In this document: positions 4,783-7,782 of the stretch, piece after piece
Position numbering within the stretch: position 1 is the stretch's first letter
How the letters are laid out: each line of letters opens with the position of its first letter
Origin: Nocardia sp.
Lineage (GTDB): Bacteria; Actinomycetota; Actinomycetes; Mycobacteriales; Mycobacteriaceae
Length of the DNA: 7,782 nt
Direction of reading: 5' to 3'
Assembly (NCBI GenBank): GCA_017354515.1
Contig: JAFMQT010000201.1
Coordinates: 1 to 7,782 of the forward strand
The notes under the pieces: generated by a model
The model's database searches: none
Seen by the model: the letters and a program-made list of their open reading frames with translations, nothing else
Told to the model about the DNA's origin: nothing
Position numbers and translations under genes: made by a program

Positions 4783-6237
4783 GTGGAAGACCCCGCTGTG
4801 GATGACAACAAACCCATACTCGAGTTCCGCCTGCCGGATCTGGGTGAGGGCCTCACCGAGGCCGAACTCATTTCCTGGAGTATCGCCGTCGGCGACGCCG
4901 TCGAGTTGAACCAGCCCATCGCCGAGGTGGAAACCGCCAAGGCCCAGGTCGAACTGCCCTGTCCGTTCGCCGGCGAGGTCGTCGAACTGCTGGCCCGGCC
5001 CGGCGATACGGTCGCCGTCGGCGCACCGCTGATCCGGGTACGCGTCGAATCGGCGCCGGCCTCGGCCGCCGATGCACCCCATCCCGCCGACGGCAGGAAT
5101 TCGGTTCTGGTCGGCTACGGCCCCGGATCCGAGACGACCTCGCGACGACGCCGGCCTCCCTCCACCAATGGCACAGCCGACAACTCCGCCAACGGCACGG
5201 CCAACTCCGCGAACGGCACGGCGAATGGTTCGGGCGGCTCGGCCAATGGGACCGCTCCCCCGGATCCCACCGGCGGCGAATTCGGCGGACGCTCCCCCGC
5301 GACCCCCGCGGCCCGGCAGCTGGCCCGCCAACTCGGACTCAACATCGCCTTCATCGCCGGATCGGGACCCGGTGGCGCGGTCACGGTCGAGGATGTCCGC
5401 CAATCGGTTCCGGTATCCCAGCCGCCCCGGCGAGCCCGTGCCGAGGACGCCGATGCCGACGTGCCGCGATCGGCCACCACTCCACCGGTGCCGACCATGC
5501 GACCCGACCACGGTCTGACCTACCCGGCCCCCAGTGCGCGCGAAACCCGTACCCCGGTCGGCGGAGTGCGCAAACGGATCGCCGCGGCGATGAGCGCCAG
5601 CGCCCGCACCATCCCGCAGGCGAGCGCGTTCGTGACCACCGACTTCACCGCATCGATCGAATTGCTCGACCATCTGCGCGATACCGAATCCTTCGCCGGT
5701 ATGTCGCTGACCCCGCTGGCCCTGGTGGCCAAGGCCGCACTCGTCGCGCTCGCGGAATTCCCGGACATCAACTCGGTCTGGGACGAGGAGAACAAGCAGA
5801 TCATCACCAAGCACTACGTCAATCTCGGGATCGCCGTGGCGACCGAGCGCGGCCTGCTGGTTCCCAATATCAAGGAGGCCCAGTCACTGAGCCTGCGCGA
5901 TCTGTGCCGGGAGATCGGCTGGCTGGCCGATGTGGCGCGGTCCGGCTCGGCGACCCCCACCGAATTGCGCGGGGGGACCTTCACCATCACCAATGTCGGG
6001 GTATTCGGTGTCGACAGCGGCATCCCGCTGGTCAATCCGGGTGAGGGTGCGATCGTGTGCCTGGGTTCGATTCGTAAGCGGCCGTGGGTCTTTCGGGACG
6101 AGACGGCGGTCCGGTGGATCACCCAGCTCGGAATCAGCTTCGACCACCGGATGATCGACGGGGAACTGGGCGCGCGCTATCTGTCGACGGTCTCGGCACT
6201 GCTCGAGGATCCGCTGACGCTGCTGGGCCGGGCCTGA
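4783..6237 (+). CDS. bkdC: 2-oxoacid dehydrogenase E2 (lipoyl dihydrolipoamide acyltransferase)
   Basis: The 484-residue E2 core protein takes the acyl group from E1 and transfers it to CoA. Domains in order: one lipoyl domain (about 12-88) with the modified Lys in VETAKAQVE (K53); a long flexible linker (about 90-168) rich in Asn, Gly, Ser, Thr and Ala; a peripheral subunit-binding domain (about 170-206, ATPAARQLARQLG...GSGPGGAVTVEDV); a second linker; and the catalytic acyltransferase domain (about 255-484) ending in DHRMIDG with catalytic His455 and Asp459. One lipoyl domain is typical of BCKDH-type E2, while actinobacterial pyruvate/oxoglutarate E2 proteins often have two or three. GTG4783 is chosen because AGAGG lies 5 bases upstream; TTG4765 has no such site. 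It follows bkdB after 68 bases. No E3 gene follows, so lipoamide dehydrogenase must come from elsewhere. Confidence 0.93.
   Translation: MEDPAVDDNKPILEFRLPDLGEGLTEAELISWSIAVGDAVELNQPIAEVETAKAQVELPCPFAGEVVELLARPGDTVAVGAPLIRVRVESAPASAADAPHPADGRNSVLVGYGPGSETTSRRRRPPSTNGTADNSANGTANSANGTANGSGGSANGTAPPDPTGGEFGGRSPATPAARQLARQLGLNIAFIAGSGPGGAVTVEDVRQSVPVSQPPRRARAEDADADVPRSATTPPVPTMRPDHGLTYPAPSARETRTPVGGVRKRIAAAMSASARTIPQASAFVTTDFTASIELLDHLRDTESFAGMSLTPLALVAKAALVALAEFPDINSVWDEENKQIITKHYVNLGIAVATERGLLVPNIKEAQSLSLRDLCREIGWLADVARSGSATPTELRGGTFTITNVGVFGVDSGIPLVNPGEGAIVCLGSIRKRPWVFRDETAVRWITQLGISFDHRMIDGELGARYLSTVSALLEDPLTLLGRA
5182..5223 (+). repeat. 21-bp tandem repeat in the E2 linker
   Basis: Two adjoining 21-base units (5182-5202 and 5203-5223) are identical at 19 positions and each encode N-S-A-N-G-T-A. 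Related NGTA segments flank them (Asn129 and Asn155), so the linker grew by in-frame duplication of an Asn-Gly-Thr-Ala unit. Confidence 0.85.
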
Positions 6238-6260
6238 CCGGGCGCGCATTTGTGACATCT

Positions 6261-6286
6261 GCCGCCGACCGGGTCCCGGTTGCGGC
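6261..6286 (+). terminator. Hairpin after the bkd operon, candidate T-less terminator
   Basis: GCCGC-cg-ACCGGG-t-CCCGGT-t-GCGGC folds into an inner perfect 6-bp inverted repeat with a 1-base centre, flanked by a matching 5-bp outer stem. It starts 24 bases after the E2 stop and precedes the next gene. There is no T run, which many actinobacterial terminator-like hairpins also lack; it could instead be an operator for the next gene. Confidence 0.4.
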
Positions 6287-6297
6287 CGGGCAACCGT

Positions 6298-6303
6298 TAG
6301 CAT
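6298..6303 (+). promoter_or_regulatory. Possible -10 element of the serine hydrolase gene
   Basis: TAGCAT matches TATAAT at 4 of 6 positions and lies 40 bases before ATG6344, downstream of the operon-end hairpin. No -35 at normal spacing is recognisable. It suggests the hydrolase gene has its own promoter rather than being part of the bkd operon. Confidence 0.25.
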
Positions 6304-6343
6304 GACCTCCGGCAGATGTCCGGACGACCGCTGGCAGGGAGAT

Positions 6344-7165
6344 ATGCGCGCATTTCGAGGAGTGGCGGCGATTGCCGCGGTTGTGCTGGCCTGCCTCACG
6401 TTGCGGGTTCCCACCGCCCCGGCACAGGGCCCGATCGTCGATCCGACACTGGTGAGCCGGGCAATCGCGGCCGACGCCTACGCCAAATCCCGGCCGGGTA
6501 CCACCGGTATCGTCGTATTCGACCGGCAGACCGGGGCCATCTGGCAGAACTCCGGAGCCGACAATCCCGTGTGGGCCTGCTCCACGGCCAAGCTGGAGAT
6601 GGTGGCCAGTCTGCTGCTGCGCGATTCCTCCGGAGCGATCAAGCTCACTGGCGGCGATCGCGATCTGATGCACCGCATGCTCAATGTCAGCGATGACAAT
6701 GCCGCCGACCAGTTGTGGAAGAAATACAACGGCGGCGGCCAATTCGGTAGGGATTTCGCCACCTTCGGAATGACGCATACGACCTTCCGCACCCCGCAGG
6801 CCCCGTATTGGGGCTGGGAGCGCACCACCGCCGCGGATCTGGACCGGCTGATGAACGCCGCTCTCGACAAGCTGAGCCCCGCCGACCGCGACTACTTGAT
6901 TCGCGAGATGCGCTCGGTGGGCCCGATTCAGCAGTGGGGTGTCTGGGGTGCGGGACCGGCCGCCCAGCCCGGCACCAAGGACGGCTGGTCCCCGGACAAT
7001 CCGGATGGTTCCTGGCTGGATCATTCGGTCGGCTTCGTCGGCCCGAATCAGCGCTATTCGGTGGCCATCACCGGCGATACCAAAACCGTGAACGGCGGCG
7101 ACGAGATCGGCCGCGAGACCGCGACGAAGGTCGCCGGTATCCTGTTCGACGGCTACTTCCACTGA
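6344..7165 (+). CDS. Exported serine hydrolase, beta-lactamase/penicillin-binding fold
   Basis: The 273-residue product opens with MRAFRG, a hydrophobic segment and APAQG, a standard export signal; Cys17 in VLAC is a weak alternative lipobox. The mature part carries the three signature elements of the serine beta-lactamase/DD-peptidase group: STAK (S80, K83), SDDN (116-119) in the place of SDN, and KDG (212-214) in the place of KTG. SxxK and SDN are 36 residues apart rather than about 60 as in TEM. The stretch that would be the omega loop (GMTHTTFRTPQAPYWGWERTT) has no ExxLN, so the class A deacylating Glu166 is not recognisable. A cell-wall or regulatory hydrolase is thus at least as likely as an antibiotic-destroying enzyme. 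ATG6302 would add 14 polar residues ahead of the signal, so ATG6344 is preferred. It converges with the thioesterase gene. Confidence 0.8.
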   Translation: MRAFRGVAAIAAVVLACLTLRVPTAPAQGPIVDPTLVSRAIAADAYAKSRPGTTGIVVFDRQTGAIWQNSGADNPVWACSTAKLEMVASLLLRDSSGAIKLTGGDRDLMHRMLNVSDDNAADQLWKKYNGGGQFGRDFATFGMTHTTFRTPQAPYWGWERTTAADLDRLMNAALDKLSPADRDYLIREMRSVGPIQQWGVWGAGPAAQPGTKDGWSPDNPDGSWLDHSVGFVGPNQRYSVAITGDTKTVNGGDEIGRETATKVAGILFDGYFH

Positions 7166-7638
7166 GTCAGTTCGCCGGCCGGCTCCGGAACGACCAATGC
7201 CGTTGCGGCGGAACGGATCACCTCGGGTATCGGCACCGACTTTCGCGTCCGGTCGTCCACGTAGACGTGGACGAAGGTGCCGGTCGCGGCCAGCTCCAGG
7301 GACTCGCCCTCGGTGGTGGCGGCGGTGCCGCCGTCGAGGACCCGGAAGATCGCCAGATCATAGGTGATGCTGGAACGCCCGAGCCGGCTGATCCGCAGAC
7401 CGACCCGCAGATCATCGGGGAAGCTCAGTGATCCGTGGAATTGGCAGGAGGTCTGTGCCACCACTCCGATCGCCGGCAGGTCCCGGATATCGGTCCCGGT
7501 GGCCGCCATCAACCAGGCGTTGACCGCGGTGTCGAAGTACGAATAGTAGGTCACATTGTTGACGTGGCCGTAGTGGTCGTTATCGGCCCATCGAGTCGGT
7601 ACCGGCCAGAGCACCGGGTAATCCTGCTGCGTGGTCAC
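7153..7638 (-). CDS. Hotdog-fold (4HBT family) acyl-CoA thioesterase
   Basis: The 161-residue protein has the single hotdog domain of the 4-hydroxybenzoyl-CoA thioesterase/YbgC/FadM group. Its signature is TRWADNDHYGHVNNVTYYSYFDTAVNAWL (Asp19 and Asp21, GHVNN at 24-28), where the conserved Asp and the start of the long helix form the active site. It continues with VAQTSCQFHGSLSFPDDLRVGLRISRLGRSSITYD, the usual strand pattern. It should hydrolyse a CoA thioester in the cytoplasm; the acyl group is unknown, though branched-chain acyl-CoA from the neighbouring dehydrogenase is a conceivable source. GTG7638 is preferred over GTG7665 because the family's sequence starts there and TATTGT lies exactly 6 bases upstream, suggesting a leaderless mRNA. 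Its last 13 bases overlap the end of the serine hydrolase gene, tail to tail. Confidence 0.87.
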   Translation of the reverse strand: MTTQQDYPVLWPVPTRWADNDHYGHVNNVTYYSYFDTAVNAWLMAATGTDIRDLPAIGVVAQTSCQFHGSLSFPDDLRVGLRISRLGRSSITYDLAIFRVLDGGTAATTEGESLELAATGTFVHVYVDDRTRKSVPIPEVIRSAATALVVPEPAGELTQWK

Positions 7639-7644
7639 GGCTCG

Positions 7645-7650
7645 ACAATA
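7645..7650 (-). promoter_or_regulatory. -10 element for leaderless thioesterase mRNA
   Basis: TATTGT on the minus strand matches TATAAT at 4 of 6 and is separated from GTG7638 by 6 bases (7639-7644). This is the geometry for transcription beginning at the start codon, and there is no Shine-Dalgarno sequence to compete with that reading. Confidence 0.42.
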
Positions 7651-7670
7651 GCCGGACGCTCCCACACCCC

Positions 7671-7693
7671 GATAATTACCGAAGTTAACTATC
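7671..7693. promoter_or_regulatory. 23-bp imperfect palindrome, candidate operator between divergent genes
   Basis: GATAATTA, a 7-base centre and TAACTATC are inverted repeats with one mismatch in eight. An 8-base perfect palindrome AGTTAACT (7683-7690) overlaps its right half. It is AT-rich in a GC-rich setting and lies between the two -10 elements of the divergent genes, overlapping the -35/spacer of the rightward promoter. A repressor of both genes, possibly encoded by the gene at 7711, would fit. Confidence 0.5.
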
Positions 7694-7704
7694 GCGGGTA
7701 GAAT
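7676..7704 (+). promoter_or_regulatory. Promoter of the right-edge gene
   Basis: TTACCG (7676-7681), a 17-base spacer and TAGAAT (7699-7704, 5 of 6 to TATAAT) lie so that the -10 ends 6 bases before GTG7711. The -35 half is weak, the -10 good. Geometry points to a leaderless transcript. Confidence 0.48.
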
Positions 7705-7710
7705 AGCCGC

Positions 7711-7782
7711 GTGCAGAGTTCCGAATCAGCCGCCGAACCTCCGGAGGACGCCGACTACCTCGCGGAACTCGAACACGCCCTG
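7711..7782 (+). CDS. N-terminal fragment of an unidentified gene (possible regulator)
   Basis: GTG7711 opens a frame with no stop to the window edge, giving 24 residues: MQSSESAAEPPED followed by ADYLAELEHAL. The acidic, disordered start followed by an amphipathic helix is seen before the DNA-binding domain in many MarR-type regulators. The divergent layout and palindromic operator would suit a self-regulating repressor, but nothing in 24 residues proves the family. The start is supported by the TAGAAT element 6 bases upstream and the lack of any other start signal. Confidence 0.55.
   Translation, partial: MQSSESAAEPPEDADYLAELEHAL

Noticed and set aside
4630..5814. A 394-codon minus-strand open frame
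   Set aside because: It is antisense to the conserved end of bkdB and most of bkdC, and its product is Gly/Arg-rich with no domain pattern.
6134..7162. A 342-codon minus-strand open frame
   Set aside because: It is antisense to the end of bkdC and nearly all of the serine hydrolase gene, whose signal peptide and active-site motifs are convincing.
1..7782. CRISPR array, tRNA/rRNA gene, insertion sequence, prophage or defence island
   Set aside because: No spaced direct repeats, cloverleaf-like segments, transposase motifs or inverted terminal repeats were seen, and base composition looks uniform apart from the short AT-rich control regions.

Overview
The window is GC-rich, densely packed bacterial DNA. 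Strong GC bias at third codon positions, frequent GTG/TTG starts, several starts without a ribosome binding site, and close resemblance (from memory) of the dehydrogenase subunits to Mycobacterium tuberculosis BkdA/BkdB all point to a Mycobacteriales actinobacterium, most plausibly Nocardia or Rhodococcus. I see no tRNA, rRNA, CRISPR array, insertion sequence or phage gene. The longest gene-free stretch is the 220-base control region at 2387-2606.

Left part (1-1774): the first 18 codons of a leftward gene that looks like the N-terminus of a HelZ-type SNF2 helicase. Divergent from it is a lipoprotein with a DUF1524/HNH nuclease-like domain (186-911). Convergent with that, 5 bases away, is a two-domain thiosulfate/3-mercaptopyruvate-type sulfurtransferase on the minus strand (917-1774), started by a TTG behind a strong ribosome binding site.

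Centre (1877-6237): an Lrp/AsnC-family regulator on the minus strand (1877-2386) is divergent from a three-gene plus-strand operon. The operon encodes E1-alpha (2607-3737), E1-beta (3734-4714, ATGA overlap) and lipoyl-bearing E2 (4783-6237) of a branched-chain 2-oxoacid dehydrogenase complex. E1 decarboxylates the oxoacid on thiamine diphosphate and E2 passes the acyl group from its lipoyl arm to CoA. The E3 lipoamide dehydrogenase is absent and must be supplied from elsewhere. The region between regulator and operon holds repeated TGCACATTT boxes, a CACA-N5-TGTG inverted repeat, a 9-base tandem repeat and a possible leader hairpin. This fits a BkdR-like local regulator, but that link is inference.

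Right part (6344-7782): an exported serine hydrolase of the beta-lactamase/penicillin-binding fold. It overlaps tail-to-tail by 13 bases with a hotdog-fold (4HBT) acyl-CoA thioesterase on the minus strand. The thioesterase is divergent from the first 24 codons of an unidentified plus-strand gene. A 23-base imperfect palindrome lies between the two divergent starts, each of which has a -10-like hexamer exactly 6 bases upstream, suggesting leaderless transcripts under a shared operator.

I found no convincing undescribed multi-gene system. The points most worth a second look are the bkd control region, the divergent palindrome at the right edge, the odd Asn-Gly-Thr-Ala linker of E2, and the serine hydrolase that lacks a recognisable class A deacylation glutamate.
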